Shown here: piece by piece, positions 41,857-51,090 of the stretch
Numbering within the stretch: position 1 is the first letter of the stretch
Layout: every line of letters begins with the position of its first letter
Assembly (NCBI RefSeq): GCF_007990445.1
Contig: NZ_AP019841.1
Coordinates: forward strand, 2,108,001-2,172,000
Length of the DNA: 64,000 nucleotides
Source of the DNA: Leptotrichia wadei
GTDB lineage: Bacteria > Fusobacteriota > Fusobacteriia > Fusobacteriales > Leptotrichiaceae
Direction of reading: 5' to 3'
The notes under the pieces: model-generated
Told to the model about the DNA's origin: nothing
Databases searched by the model: none
What the model saw: the letters and a program-made list of their open reading frames with translations, nothing else
Translations under genes and position numbers: made by a program

Positions 41857-41888
41857 TTAAAAAATGGAGTACCAAAATTGATACTCCA
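41857..41888 (-). terminator. terminator of the amphipathic repeat protein gene
   Basis: TGGAGTA pairs with TACTCCA around a ten-base loop, with a T run on the minus strand. It insulates the CRISPR leader from the upstream gene. Confidence 0.8.
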
Positions 41889-41920
41889 AATAATTTCTTT
41901 TTGCTACATTTTTGTTTTAA

Positions 41921-42232
41921 CTATTTTTTAAACATTCCAGTAACTTTGCCAGCTAAATCCTTTGCTCCTTCTACAGTTTTATCTACTGCTTTTTCAGCAC
42001 CTTTTTCCACATCTTTAACAATTTTGTTATTTGCTGCTTTATTAGCCAAGTCTTTTGCACCTTCTACTGTTTTTTCAAAAACTTCTTCAGTTCCTTTTTT
42101 TATATTTTGAGCAACTTCGCTTCCTGCAATTTCCTTTGTTTTGTCAGCAGCTTTGTCAGCCAAGTCTTTTGCTCCATCTACAGTTTTTTTCAATGCATCT
42201 TCTGCACCTTTTTTTAAATCGTCGAATTTCAT
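41921..42232 (-). CDS. amphipathic-helix repeat protein (LEA/YtxH-like)
   Basis: A 103-residue protein made of repeated units of the type KTVDGAKDLADKAADK and KTVEGAKDLANKAANN (three copies, about 30-40 residues apart). It is rich in Lys, Ala, Asp and Glu, with no signal peptide or membrane segment. Such 11-residue-periodic amphipathic helices occur in LEA-like stress proteins and in YtxH/CsbD-type general stress proteins. A role in desiccation or membrane protection is possible but unproven. I chose ATG 42232 behind GGAGGAAA. Confidence 0.75.
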   Translation of the reverse strand: MKFDDLKKGAEDALKKTVDGAKDLADKAADKTKEIAGSEVAQNIKKGTEEVFEKTVEGAKDLANKAANNKIVKDVEKGAEKAVDKTVEGAKDLAGKVTGMFKK

Positions 42233-42281
42233 AATTTTTTCCTCCATTTTTTTATTTATAATTATTAGATAACTATCTTTT

Positions 42282-44111
42282 TTATTCTACAGTTACTGAT
42301 TTTGCCAAGTTTCTTGGTTTATCAACATCATTTCCCTTTAATTTTGATAAATAGTATGCCAATAACTGATGAATTACAATTGTAGGGAATCCTGCATAAT
42401 CATCTTCCACATTTGGAATATAGAATACTTCATCTGCCACTTCTTCCACAACTGTATTTCCTTCTTTTGCAATTGCAATGACATAAGCTCCCCTTGATGT
42501 AACTTCCTTTATGTTTGATACTGATTTTTCAAATAAGTCAGATTGTGTAGCATTTACAACAACTGGTACTCCATCTGTAATTAATGCTATAGTTCCGTGC
42601 TTCAATTCCCCTGAAGCAAAGGCTTCTGAATGAATATACGAGATTTCTTTAGATTTTAGGGCACCTTCCACAGCGATTACATAATCAAGTCCACGCCCAA
42701 GGTAGAACATGCTTTCGCTATCCTTGATTTTATCTGCAACATCTTTGATTTTTTCATCATATTCCAACATTCTTTGAATACTTTGTTCCACTTCATACAA
42801 TTTTTTTATATCTTCAGCTGCTTCATCTTTTGTAATTTTTCCAAATTTATATGCAAAATCAATTGCCATCAAATTTAAAATTACCATTTGAGTAGTGTAT
42901 GCCTTTGTAGAGGCAACGGCAATTTCAGGTCCTGCCCAAGTGTAAATAACATGATCTGCTTCTCTTGCTACCGAAGATCCTACCACATTTGTAATGGCAA
43001 CAACTCTTGCACCATGTCTTTTAGCTTCCTTCATAGCTTCAAGCGTATCCAAAGTTTCTCCAGACTGGCTTAACACTATAACCAGTGCCTTATCATCAAT
43101 TACAGGATTTCTATATCTAAATTCAGAAGCAATATCAACATCTACACGTATTCTCGTTTTTTTCTCAATAATATGCTTTCCAGCAAGTCCTGCATGATAA
43201 GCAGTTCCGCAAGCCACAATATAAATATCATTGATTCCACTCAAATATTCCTTTGTAAGCCCTGCATCATCAAAATTAATGTTATAATTCTCATCAACTC
43301 TGCTGTTTAATGTTTTCACAAGGACTTCTGGCTGTTCAAAAATCTCTTTTTCCATAAAGTACTCGTATCCACCTTTAGAAGCAGCTTCCAAATCCCATTC
43401 AATATGAGTTATATCTCTTTTTATCTCATTTCCATCTATATCCATAATTTTTACAGAATCTTTTTTTATTTCCACAATTTCATTATTTTCAATCAAATAA
43501 ACATCTCTTGTATATTTCAAAATAGCAGGAATATCAGATGCAATAAAGTTTTCTCCCTTTCCAATTCCAACTATTAACGGACTTTCCTTTCTAGCCGCAA
43601 TAATTCTATCAGGCTCCTTAACAGACATAATTCCAAGCGCATAGGCACCTTTTATAACTTTTAGCAATTTTTTTACTGTTTCAAGAATATCTCCTGTATA
43701 AAGTTCATCCAATAAATGTGCCACAACTTCTGTATCAGTTTCTGACTTAAACTCATACCCTTTTGCAATCAAATCTCTTTTTAACTCTAAATAATTTTCA
43801 ATAATTCCATTATGAACAACAACTAATGTTTTATCCTTATTAAAATGGGGATGCGAATTTTCATCAGATGGCTTTCCGTGAGTTGCCCATCTTGTATGCC
43901 CAATCGCAACTGTCCCTTTAAGTGGATGTTTTTCCAGTTCATCAGCCAAATTTTTCAATCTTCCCACTTTTTTCACAATCTCAAACTTTTCACTTCCAGT
44001 ATTAACAGCAATTCCAGCCGAATCATACCCTCTGTACTCTAACTTTTCCAACCCGTCAATAACAAAATCCTGAGCATTTTTTGCTCCAATGTAACCTACA
44101 ATTCCACACAT
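42282..44111 (-). CDS. glmS: glutamine-fructose-6-phosphate aminotransferase (isomerising)
   Basis: A 609-residue enzyme. The N-terminal glutaminase domain starts MCGIVGYIGAK with the nucleophile Cys2, and includes GHTRWATHGKP and SETDTEVVAHLL. Two SIS domains follow (CGTAYHAGLAG, LSQSGETLDTLEA, GRGLDYVIAVEGALKSKEIS), with the terminal KPRNLAKSVTVE. It makes glucosamine-6-phosphate, the first committed step to peptidoglycan and lipopolysaccharide amino sugars. Expression is controlled by the glmS ribozyme in its leader. Confidence 0.98.
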   Translation of the reverse strand: MCGIVGYIGAKNAQDFVIDGLEKLEYRGYDSAGIAVNTGSEKFEIVKKVGRLKNLADELEKHPLKGTVAIGHTRWATHGKPSDENSHPHFNKDKTLVVVHNGIIENYLELKRDLIAKGYEFKSETDTEVVAHLLDELYTGDILETVKKLLKVIKGAYALGIMSVKEPDRIIAARKESPLIVGIGKGENFIASDIPAILKYTRDVYLIENNEIVEIKKDSVKIMDIDGNEIKRDITHIEWDLEAASKGGYEYFMEKEIFEQPEVLVKTLNSRVDENYNINFDDAGLTKEYLSGINDIYIVACGTAYHAGLAGKHIIEKKTRIRVDVDIASEFRYRNPVIDDKALVIVLSQSGETLDTLEAMKEAKRHGARVVAITNVVGSSVAREADHVIYTWAGPEIAVASTKAYTTQMVILNLMAIDFAYKFGKITKDEAAEDIKKLYEVEQSIQRMLEYDEKIKDVADKIKDSESMFYLGRGLDYVIAVEGALKSKEISYIHSEAFASGELKHGTIALITDGVPVVVNATQSDLFEKSVSNIKEVTSRGAYVIAIAKEGNTVVEEVADEVFYIPNVEDDYAGFPTIVIHQLLAYYLSKLKGNDVDKPRNLAKSVTVE

Positions 44112-44197
44112 AATTTTTCTCCTTTAATAATATAAAATTACTAGAAAATGTTACTATAATAATTTTGTAATCCCAATTACTTGAAATTTTTGTATAT

Positions 44198-44312
44198 TAT
44201 TAAGGCTGTAACCACCTAAAGAGCATCCGCCGATTACTTCGATAACCCTTTTCCTCGTCTTCTTTAGCCATTAATTTATTTTTATAAATTATTTCTAAAG
44301 AGCTGGCGCTTT
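44198..44312 (-). ncRNA. glmS ribozyme (GlcN6P-activated self-cleaving riboswitch)
   Basis: Reading the minus strand: AAAGCGCCAGCTCTTT at the cleavage-site side, GACGAGGAAAAGGGTTATCG in the core, TCGGCGGATGCTC, then GGTGGTTACAGCC. These match, in order, the conserved core of the glmS ribozyme (AGCGCC; GACGAGG...GGTTATCGA; TCGGCGGATGCC). Cleavage is expected just before the GCGCC at about 44309. It lies 87 bases before the glmS start and behind a strong promoter. When glucosamine-6-phosphate is abundant the mRNA is cut and glmS expression falls. Confidence 0.95.
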
Positions 44313-44340
44313 TTTGTATCTTTATTTCCTAGTTTAAAAG

Positions 44341-44369
44341 ATTATAACAAATTTTTTATATTTTTTCAA
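44341..44369 (-). promoter_or_regulatory. glmS promoter
   Basis: On the minus strand TTGAAA, 17 bases, TATAAT. The -10 box ends 29 bases before the ribozyme. Confidence 0.8.
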
Positions 44370-44427
44370 TATATATACGAATTTTTTAATATAAATAAAA
44401 AAATTATTCTACTTTTACTTAATTAGT

Positions 44428-44456
44428 TTGAAATGTTTGTAATGTTGTGATATACT
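44428..44456 (+). promoter_or_regulatory. promoter of the parvulin lipoprotein gene
   Basis: TTGAAA, 17 bases, TATACT, about 54 bases before the start codon. It is divergent from the glmS promoter. Confidence 0.75.
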
Positions 44457-44509
44457 AAAACTATAAATTTAGAAATTTAAACAAAAAAAACAAATTGGAG
44501 GATTTTAAG

Positions 44510-45394
44510 ATGAATAATAAATTGAAAATGGGTATTTTAACAGCACTATGCTTATTTGCATTATCTTGTGGAAACGGAAATGGACAAAGCGGAAAAGTAT
44601 TATTTGAGTCATCAGATAAAAAAATAAAAGTATATGAAAATGAGGTTAACATCGAATTGGAAAAAAACTTATTTTCCAGCGGTATCTCACAAAAAGATCT
44701 TACACCTGACCAAATTAAGCAAATGAAACAATCTATTATTAAAAACATTGCTTTAAATAGAGCACTTGCAATTAAAGGTAAGGAAGAAAAACTTGACAAA
44801 GATAAAAAATATACTGAAAATCAAGATGTTATAAAAGAGCAATTATTGGCAAGCTTAACTTTAGTTAATGAAGTTAATGGTAAAGTTAATGTTACTGATG
44901 AAGAAGCAAAAAAATATTATGATGCAAACCCTGCTGCCTTCACTCTTCAGGAAGATACTGCAAAATTACAGATCATAGCTTTCAAAGCCACTGACTCTGC
45001 AACAGCAAGCCAAGTATTAAAGGATGTTCTTGCAAATCCTAATAATTTTACTACATATGCACGTAAATACAACGCAAATATTCCTGGAGTTCCTGAAAAT
45101 GGAGAAACTTCTGAAATTCCAGAAAGCCGTTTAGGTGCTTTAGGTACAGCCATTAAAAATGTAGCGGCTGGACAAATTGTAAATAGTGTAGTTAAAGTTG
45201 ACAATGCCCTATATATTGTAAGAGTATTGGAAAAGAATTCTAAAGGTGTAATTCCTTTTGAAAAAGTTAAGGAAACTATAAAGACTCAAATGAGAAATCA
45301 AAAAAGACAAATTGAACAACAAAATTATTTGAAATCTGTATCTGATGAATTTAAACTTTCAAATATGGATGATGCAATAAAAAATATTAAATAA
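44510..45394 (+). CDS. parvulin-like peptidyl-prolyl isomerase lipoprotein (SurA/PrsA-like)
   Basis: A 294-residue protein. Its N-terminus MNNKLKMGILTALCLFALSC is a lipoprotein signal with Cys20 as the lipid-attachment residue. A SurA-N-like helical segment (about 40-135) precedes a parvulin-type domain (about 140-250): VTDEEAKKYYDANPAAFTLQ, FTTYARKYN, and an LGTAIKNVAAGQIVNSV strand-helix. Several parvulin active-site residues are altered, so it may act mainly as a chaperone for exported proteins. I chose ATG 44510 after TTGGAGG. Confidence 0.85.
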   Translation: MNNKLKMGILTALCLFALSCGNGNGQSGKVLFESSDKKIKVYENEVNIELEKNLFSSGISQKDLTPDQIKQMKQSIIKNIALNRALAIKGKEEKLDKDKKYTENQDVIKEQLLASLTLVNEVNGKVNVTDEEAKKYYDANPAAFTLQEDTAKLQIIAFKATDSATASQVLKDVLANPNNFTTYARKYNANIPGVPENGETSEIPESRLGALGTAIKNVAAGQIVNSVVKVDNALYIVRVLEKNSKGVIPFEKVKETIKTQMRNQKRQIEQQNYLKSVSDEFKLSNMDDAIKNIK

Positions 45395-45426
45395 TATATA
45401 AAAATTAAAAGTTATAAAAATCCAGT

Positions 45427-45498
45427 AATAACAGCATTTCACAAAGCAAGGGGCTTTGTCCCCTTGTTAGAAAACATAAAATAATAAATGCTTTATTA
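45427..45498. repeat. cruciform repeat (nested palindromes)
   Basis: The inner stem CAAGGGG-CTTTGT-CCCCTTG lies within outer arms AATAACAGCATTT and AAATGCTTTATTAT, which are complementary with one bulge. There is no T tail. The inner core is shared with the other GGGG...CCCC intergenic repeats. Confidence 0.6.
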
Positions 45499-45556
45499 TC
45501 GTGATTTTATTTGCCTTTGTAAATGATAAAAAAATCACATTAAAAGGAGGGTTTTT

Positions 45557-47110
45557 GTGAAAATTTTAAAATACTTGCTAAGCGCTGTATTGCTAGTATT
45601 AGTCATATTTCTTTTTGGTATTATGTTTTCAAGCAATATTGTCTCATTTATGGCAAGATCTAAACATTCTGAATTTGAAAATGTAAAATATTCTGTAAAA
45701 AATAGCCAGATGGTTTTTGATAATTTTGCAGTTAATGGAAAAAATCTTGGAAAAGGACGTGCCACAGTTGGAATAGTACGAACTGGACTGTTTAAACTTG
45801 TGCCAAAATTGACAATTTCCAATCTAAAGCTGGAAGATGTAAATTTAGAAAGCATCTATAAAGAAAAAAATTCTCAAATTGATACTTTTACAGAAAAAAT
45901 AGATTCTCTCAGCGCTCAAGAAAAATCAGATAAAACAACTGCTGACTTTATTAAAGAAACAACAGATAAAGTTGCATCTTTAACAACTAATACTGATAAT
46001 CTTATTAACAGCAAATGGAGAGAAAATATTGAAAAGACCAATATTTTGAAAAAAAATTATGCAGAACTTACTGATTTGAAGAGCAAGGCTCAAAAAATTG
46101 TAGAATTAAATAATGAAATTAAGCCACTTGTGAAGTCTATAAATTCTGAAAAGGAAAATATTGAAAAAAATATTTCTGAAATTGAGCTGGAAAGGGATAT
46201 TGCCCTTGCAAATGTTTCTGACAATTTGACTAAACTTGAAAAGGAAATTTCATTAAACGACTTTAACAATAATTCCAGCAGCAGTGTTCAAAATATGAAT
46301 CTTTATATATTCCTAGATAAAGGGAAAGATTTAGAAACTTCATTAAATACAGCTTTAAAGGCTACTGCTCTTGTAAAGGAAATAAAAGATTTAAATATTA
46401 GAATTTCAGATGTGGATATTAACGAAGGAAAAATTGTGGCTAAAGGATTAAATGGAAATTTTTCGCAAGTAAGCGGAGAAATTTTATTGCAGAATAATTC
46501 AAAGGCTTTAATAAAAGGTCAAAATAATGGCTACGAAATTACTTATAACAAAGATAACTTTACTTCTAAAACTTTATTTGCAGCTAATAAAATAGGTTCA
46601 CTTATTGAATATTCCAAAAATGATCTAATCGCAGGAAAAACTGTAAAACTTTCTTCAGAACTTGTTATGGAAAATAATAATTTTAAAAACTTGAATCATA
46701 CTGTCTTGACTGATGAAGAAAAAACATTGCTAACTCAAAAAATTGAAAACTTGAGAAATAACAATTATCAGCAAATTATGACAAAATATGAGGAAGACAA
46801 TAAAAATATTGAAACATTAATTGATACTGTTTATGCTCAAAAGGACAAGCTTGACAAATTACAAAGGGATTTACTGTCACTTGGAACTATTATTGCAGTT
46901 GAACAGCCTGCTGTAACTAATAATGAAAACACTCCACAAAGTAACAATCAAAATAACAGTTCAGCAATCAATATTTTAAATAATAATGCAAGTTCCAGCA
47001 ATACTAACAATAGTAACAATGATAACAATAATACCAATAGCAGCAGTAATAATGCAGAGAAGCAAAATAACAACCAGAATACTAATAAAATTAATATTGG
47101 AAACAGATAA
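45557..47110 (+). CDS. AsmA/TIGR03545-like protein with Asn-rich tail
   Basis: A 517-residue protein. An N-terminal membrane anchor (about residues 5-28) precedes AsmA-like strand motifs: DNFAVNGKNLGKGRATVG and PKLTISNLKLEDVNLES. A long coiled-coil or helical centre follows (about 115-245). A second AsmA-like piece (DLNIRISDVDINEGKIVAKG) and a coiled coil come next, then about 60 residues almost entirely Asn and Ser. This layout recalls the TIGR03545 family, restricted to bacteria with outer membranes and linked to AsmA. A role in outer-membrane lipid or protein homeostasis is possible. GTG start at 45557 behind AAAGGAGG. Confidence 0.65.
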   Translation: MKILKYLLSAVLLVLVIFLFGIMFSSNIVSFMARSKHSEFENVKYSVKNSQMVFDNFAVNGKNLGKGRATVGIVRTGLFKLVPKLTISNLKLEDVNLESIYKEKNSQIDTFTEKIDSLSAQEKSDKTTADFIKETTDKVASLTTNTDNLINSKWRENIEKTNILKKNYAELTDLKSKAQKIVELNNEIKPLVKSINSEKENIEKNISEIELERDIALANVSDNLTKLEKEISLNDFNNNSSSSVQNMNLYIFLDKGKDLETSLNTALKATALVKEIKDLNIRISDVDINEGKIVAKGLNGNFSQVSGEILLQNNSKALIKGQNNGYEITYNKDNFTSKTLFAANKIGSLIEYSKNDLIAGKTVKLSSELVMENNNFKNLNHTVLTDEEKTLLTQKIENLRNNNYQQIMTKYEEDNKNIETLIDTVYAQKDKLDKLQRDLLSLGTIIAVEQPAVTNNENTPQSNNQNNSSAINILNNNASSSNTNNSNNDNNNTNSSSNNAEKQNNNQNTNKINIGNR

Positions 47111-47120
47111 ATTTTATAAT

Positions 47121-47152
47121 AGGCATACCGATACTGATATGCCTTATTTTTT
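47121..47152 (+). terminator. terminator after the AsmA-like gene
   Basis: AGGCATA pairs with TATGCCT around ten bases, followed by TATTTTTT. Confidence 0.85.
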
Positions 47153-47206
47153 AAAATATTATTTGTATAGTAAAACTAAACTTGAATTTTAGAAAGGAAT
47201 TTTTTT

Positions 47207-47956
47207 ATGTTATTAAGTGTAAAAAATATTTCAAAGGAATATAACAATGGAACAACTGCCTTAAAAAATGTCTCATTCGATGTGGAAAAGGGGGAGTTTA
47301 TTTCTATCATTGGACCATCGGGTTCTGGAAAATCGACATTGCTTAGAAGTATTAATAAAATGATTGATATTTCCCAAGGTTCGATTTTATTTGAAAATAG
47401 GAATATTGAAAAATTGAAGAAAAAAGAAATCGAGCTTGTAAGGCGTGAAATCGGTATGATTTTTCAAAACTATAATCTTGTGGAAAGACTGACTGTTATT
47501 GAAAATGTGCTTCATGGGCGGCTTGGATATAAGTCGGTATTTTCTGGAATACTGGGGATTTATTCAGAAGAGGAAAAAAAAGAGGCTTTTAAATTTTTAG
47601 AAAAGCTAAACATGACTAAATATGCCTATCAGAAATGTAACGAACTTTCAGGTGGGCAAAAACAGCGTGTGGGAATTGCAAGAGCGATAATGCAAAAGCC
47701 GAAACTGCTTCTCTGTGATGAGCCAATCGCTTCACTTGACCCCAAAACTGCCGAAAATATAATGGATTATTTGAAAAAAATTGTTACAGAACTAAAAATT
47801 ACATGCATTGTCAATCTTCACCAAGTTGATATTGCAAAAAAATATTCCAACAGGATTATCGCCTTAAATAAAGGTGAGAAAATTTTTGATGATAAGCCAG
47901 AATATCTTACAGATGATATAATTGAATTTATTTATAAAGATGAAGAATTGGATTAA
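47207..47956 (+). CDS. phnC: phosphonate-type ABC transporter ATP-binding protein
   Basis: A 249-residue ATPase. It has Walker A GPSGSGKST (about residues 36-44), Q-loop IGMIFQNYNLVERLTV, signature LSGGQKQRVGIARA, Walker B LLLCDEPIASLDP and the H-loop VNLHQVDIA. The sequence VLHGRLGY after the Q-loop is typical of PhnC. It powers uptake of phosphonate, phosphite or a related anion. It is the first gene of a three-gene operon with two PhnE permeases. Confidence 0.93.
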   Translation: MLLSVKNISKEYNNGTTALKNVSFDVEKGEFISIIGPSGSGKSTLLRSINKMIDISQGSILFENRNIEKLKKKEIELVRREIGMIFQNYNLVERLTVIENVLHGRLGYKSVFSGILGIYSEEEKKEAFKFLEKLNMTKYAYQKCNELSGGQKQRVGIARAIMQKPKLLLCDEPIASLDPKTAENIMDYLKKIVTELKITCIVNLHQVDIAKKYSNRIIALNKGEKIFDDKPEYLTDDIIEFIYKDEELD

Positions 47957-47968
47957 CAGGAGGATTTT

Positions 47969-48763
47969 ATGAATTTAAACGAAAAAGATATTTTTAAACA
48001 GAGATTTTATTCTAAAATTATATTTGTGCTAATAATTATTTTACTTTACATAATATCCTCCATTATTTCAGGATTTCAAAATGGAATGGCATTCTCCTCA
48101 ATTCCAGCTGGAATTTTTTGGCTAATACAAAAATTCATCCCTACACAAAATGCCCTCCAATATTTTCCAGAAATCATAAATTCTGCTTTGCAAACAGTTT
48201 TACTCGCCATAACTGCCACAACGATTTCAGCAATATTTGCCCTATTTCTCGCAATAATAGGCTCAAACTCAACTGGAATCAACATTTTTACAAAAATTAT
48301 AACAAAAGTAATCGCTTCATTTTTTAGAAATATGCCAATTGTAGCCTGGTCATTAATACTTGTATTTTCCTTTAAGCAAAGCCAATTTACAGGCTTTCTG
48401 GCATTATTTCTAATAACATTTGGATATTTGACACGTGCCTTTTCTGAAACAATAGACGACATTGCAGGTGATGTAATTGAAGCGTTAAAGTCAGTAGGCG
48501 CTTCATACTTTCAAATAATATTTTGCGGAGTCATTCCAAGCATCTCTTCCCAGCTTTTATCCTGGCTTCTATTTTTCATAGAAACTGGAGTTAGGGAATC
48601 AACATTAGTTGGAATTTTAACAGGAACTGGAATAGGATTTACATTTAGCCTATATTACAAAAGTTTCCGTTATGATGCCGCCGGACTTGTAATTTTAGTC
48701 GTTACAATTATCGTAGTTGGCGTAGAAATGCTTTCAAACAAACTTAGAAGTGAATTAATGTAA
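47969..48763 (+). CDS. phnE: phosphonate-type ABC transporter permease 1
   Basis: A 264-residue inner-membrane permease with six hydrophobic segments. The EAA-like loop is EALKSVGASYFQIIFCGVIP, followed by FIETGVRESTLVGILTGTGI, which are characteristic of PhnE. ATG 47969 follows AGGAGG, 12 bases after phnC. Homologous to the next gene. Confidence 0.92.
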   Translation: MNLNEKDIFKQRFYSKIIFVLIIILLYIISSIISGFQNGMAFSSIPAGIFWLIQKFIPTQNALQYFPEIINSALQTVLLAITATTISAIFALFLAIIGSNSTGINIFTKIITKVIASFFRNMPIVAWSLILVFSFKQSQFTGFLALFLITFGYLTRAFSETIDDIAGDVIEALKSVGASYFQIIFCGVIPSISSQLLSWLLFFIETGVRESTLVGILTGTGIGFTFSLYYKSFRYDAAGLVILVVTIIVVGVEMLSNKLRSELM

Positions 48764-48837
48764 AATATTTGAATAATTCTCTTTATTATAAAAATCAAAA
48801 AGAAATAAATAAAATAAAAAAGAAGGTGAATATTCTT

Positions 48838-49644
48838 TTGGAAAAAATAAAAATAAAAAAACTTACAAAATCAAGAATCTATTTATACACAACTTTATCC
48901 GTATTATTAATTATTACAGTTTATACTTTATCCACAATGGATTTTGGCGGTGTCAATATCATTGAAGCAACTAGACATTTTTTTAAAGACTTAAAAACAA
49001 TGTTTTTTTCTCCAAATTTATCTGACAGATACACTTATGCCCAAGTATTCCAAAGTCTTGCTGTAACAATTGCGCTAGCAGTCCTTACAACAATAATTGG
49101 CTCATTTATAGCATTATTTTTATCCTTTTTTGCAGCCCAAAATCTTTCCAGTAAACATTTATCAAAAACTATAAAATTAGGTTTATCCTTCATTCGAGCA
49201 ATCCCAACAATATTATGGGTTATGGTCTTTTCAGTCGTCGCAAATGTCGGAGTAGAAGCTGCAATTATAGGAATGACCTTCCACAGTATCGCCTATCTTG
49301 TAAAAGCCTATTCAGAAAGCATCGAAGAGATAGACAGCGGAATTATCGAAGCCTTGAGGGCAACAGGAGCTTCATTTTGGAAAATCATATTTCAAGGAGT
49401 TTTACCAAGCACTATAACTTCCATTTTATCCTGGACTTTTATCCGTTTTGAAATAAACTTTACAAATGCAGTTTTAGTTGGAGCTGCCGCTGGAGCTGGT
49501 GGAATTGGATACGATATGTTTATGTCTGGAACAATGTATTTTGATATACGTGAAATTGGAGTATTTGTATACTTAATATTTGGTGTAGCAATTATATTGG
49601 AATTTATTTCATATTTATTGAGAAAAAAATATTTGAAAAATTAA
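48838..49644 (+). CDS. phnE: phosphonate-type ABC transporter permease 2
   Basis: A second PhnE-type permease, 268 residues from the TTG at 48838. It has FIRAIPTILWVMVFSVV, the EAA loop EALRATGASFWKIIFQGVLP and RFEINFTNAVLVGAAAGAGG. The frame is open back to 48769, just after the preceding stop, but AAGGTG lies nine bases before TTG 48838, so I favour that start; GTG 48826 is another option. Two different permeases make the channel. No substrate-binding gene (phnD) follows. Confidence 0.88.
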   Translation: MEKIKIKKLTKSRIYLYTTLSVLLIITVYTLSTMDFGGVNIIEATRHFFKDLKTMFFSPNLSDRYTYAQVFQSLAVTIALAVLTTIIGSFIALFLSFFAAQNLSSKHLSKTIKLGLSFIRAIPTILWVMVFSVVANVGVEAAIIGMTFHSIAYLVKAYSESIEEIDSGIIEALRATGASFWKIIFQGVLPSTITSILSWTFIRFEINFTNAVLVGAAAGAGGIGYDMFMSGTMYFDIREIGVFVYLIFGVAIILEFISYLLRKKYLKN

Positions 49645-49667
49645 AATTTTTATTATATGAATAAATA

Positions 49668-49709
49668 AAAAAATCTCTAAAAAGAATTTTACCTAGTTAG
49701 AGATTTTTT
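49668..49709. terminator. bidirectional terminator between phn and spc operons
   Basis: AAAAAATCTCTAA pairs perfectly with TTAGAGATTTTTT. T runs lie on both strands. It ends the convergent phn and secY transcripts. Confidence 0.9.
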
Positions 49710-49736
49710 ATTTTATATAAATTCTAAATTTTAATA

Positions 49737-51053
49737 TTAACGATGTCTTCTATTTACAAAACTCTTCATGTGTTTAACTGCCAAGAATGAATCCATTTGC
49801 AATAATATTTCTACAGCAGTCCCAACTAGAATTAGTAAACTTGTTCCCCCAAGCATTACCGGAAGATTTAAGATATATCCAAACCATATATTTGGCATAA
49901 TACCTAATAATGATAAGAATATTGCACTTCCAAATGTTACTCTTGTTGCAACTTTTTCCAAATAGTCAGCAGTTTCCTTTCCAGCTCTTACTGTTGGGAT
50001 TGTTCCACCACTTTGCTTTAAGTCATCTGACACTTTGTCTGGATCAAAAGCAATTGTAAGTGTATAGAAAAACGAAAATACTGTAATTAATATTGCAAAT
50101 AGCAACAAGTAAAAAATTCCTTTTGGCTCAAATTGAGCTGCCAAGAAGTTTTTTAAACTTCCAGATTTCATCATTGAAACTAGAAACGGAGGCGCTGCCA
50201 TCAATACTGACGCAAAGATTATTGGCATTACTCCAGACATATTTATTTTTAATGGCAAGTATGTTCTCTTTCCAACTGTACTTTGTCCACCACCAAATCC
50301 AAGACTCCCTTTTCCAGCATATTGAATAGGAATTCTTCTTTCAGCCAGCTGTACAATTACCATTAACGCAATAAATACTATAAATACTATTACTGATAAT
50401 CCTAATAAAACTTTTCCCATTCCACTAGGCAATCCAGCATACATGTTACTGATAACTGATGGCAATCCTGCAACAATATTTAAGAAAATCAACATTGATG
50501 TCCCATTTCCAATACCTCTAATTGAAATTCTTTCAGAAATCCACATTAAAAATGAAGTTCCTCCTGTAATTAAAACTACTGTACTAAGTACAAATTTTGG
50601 ACCTGGTTCCAATACTAACCCTTGATTTTGCATTAATATTGCAATTCCGAAAGATTGAATTATTGCAAGTACAATTGTTACATATCTTGACCACTGAGTT
50701 ATTTTATCTCTTTCTTTTCCACCTTCCTTTTGCATTTCATCTATTTTAGGGAAAATTACTCCTAATAATTGAAATACAATGGAAGCATTAATGTAAGGGA
50801 CAATTCCCAACGCAAAAATTGAAGCTCTTTCAACAGCTCCACCCGAAAATAAATTTAAAAATTGAGCAATCGCATTTCCTTGCTGGAAATTTTTAAAAGC
50901 TTCTGTATTAATTCCAGGAACTGCTATGTGAATTCCAACTCTTGCAACCATTATCATAAGTAATGTAAACGTTACCCTTTTTTCTAACTCAGGTATATTA
51001 AAAATAGCTTTTACCCTACTTGATACTGCTTCAGCTAGAGTCAATTCTACCAC
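49737..51053 (-). CDS. secY: preprotein translocase subunit SecY
   Basis: A 438-residue translocon channel with ten hydrophobic segments. It has FNIPELEKRVTFTLLMIMVA at the start, the plug region with GINTEAF, GIVPYINASIVFQLL, and AERRIPIQYAG in the cytosolic loop. The C-terminus ends LLQMDSFLAVKHMKSFVNRR. It is the last gene of the spc operon here; adk and map, which usually follow, are instead at 35822-37303. Confidence 0.98.
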   Translation of the reverse strand: MVELTLAEAVSSRVKAIFNIPELEKRVTFTLLMIMVARVGIHIAVPGINTEAFKNFQQGNAIAQFLNLFSGGAVERASIFALGIVPYINASIVFQLLGVIFPKIDEMQKEGGKERDKITQWSRYVTIVLAIIQSFGIAILMQNQGLVLEPGPKFVLSTVVLITGGTSFLMWISERISIRGIGNGTSMLIFLNIVAGLPSVISNMYAGLPSGMGKVLLGLSVIVFIVFIALMVIVQLAERRIPIQYAGKGSLGFGGGQSTVGKRTYLPLKINMSGVMPIIFASVLMAAPPFLVSMMKSGSLKNFLAAQFEPKGIFYLLLFAILITVFSFFYTLTIAFDPDKVSDDLKQSGGTIPTVRAGKETADYLEKVATRVTFGSAIFLSLLGIMPNIWFGYILNLPVMLGGTSLLILVGTAVEILLQMDSFLAVKHMKSFVNRRHR

Positions 51054-51090
51054 TCCTTTAGTGTATGAAGAAAAAGCAAGATATTAAATC

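Noticed and set aside
41645-41860. Plus-strand open frame of 71 codons in the CRISPR leader
   Set aside because: No ribosome binding site; Phe/Leu-rich composition reflects the T-rich leader, and the minus-strand promoter explains the region better.
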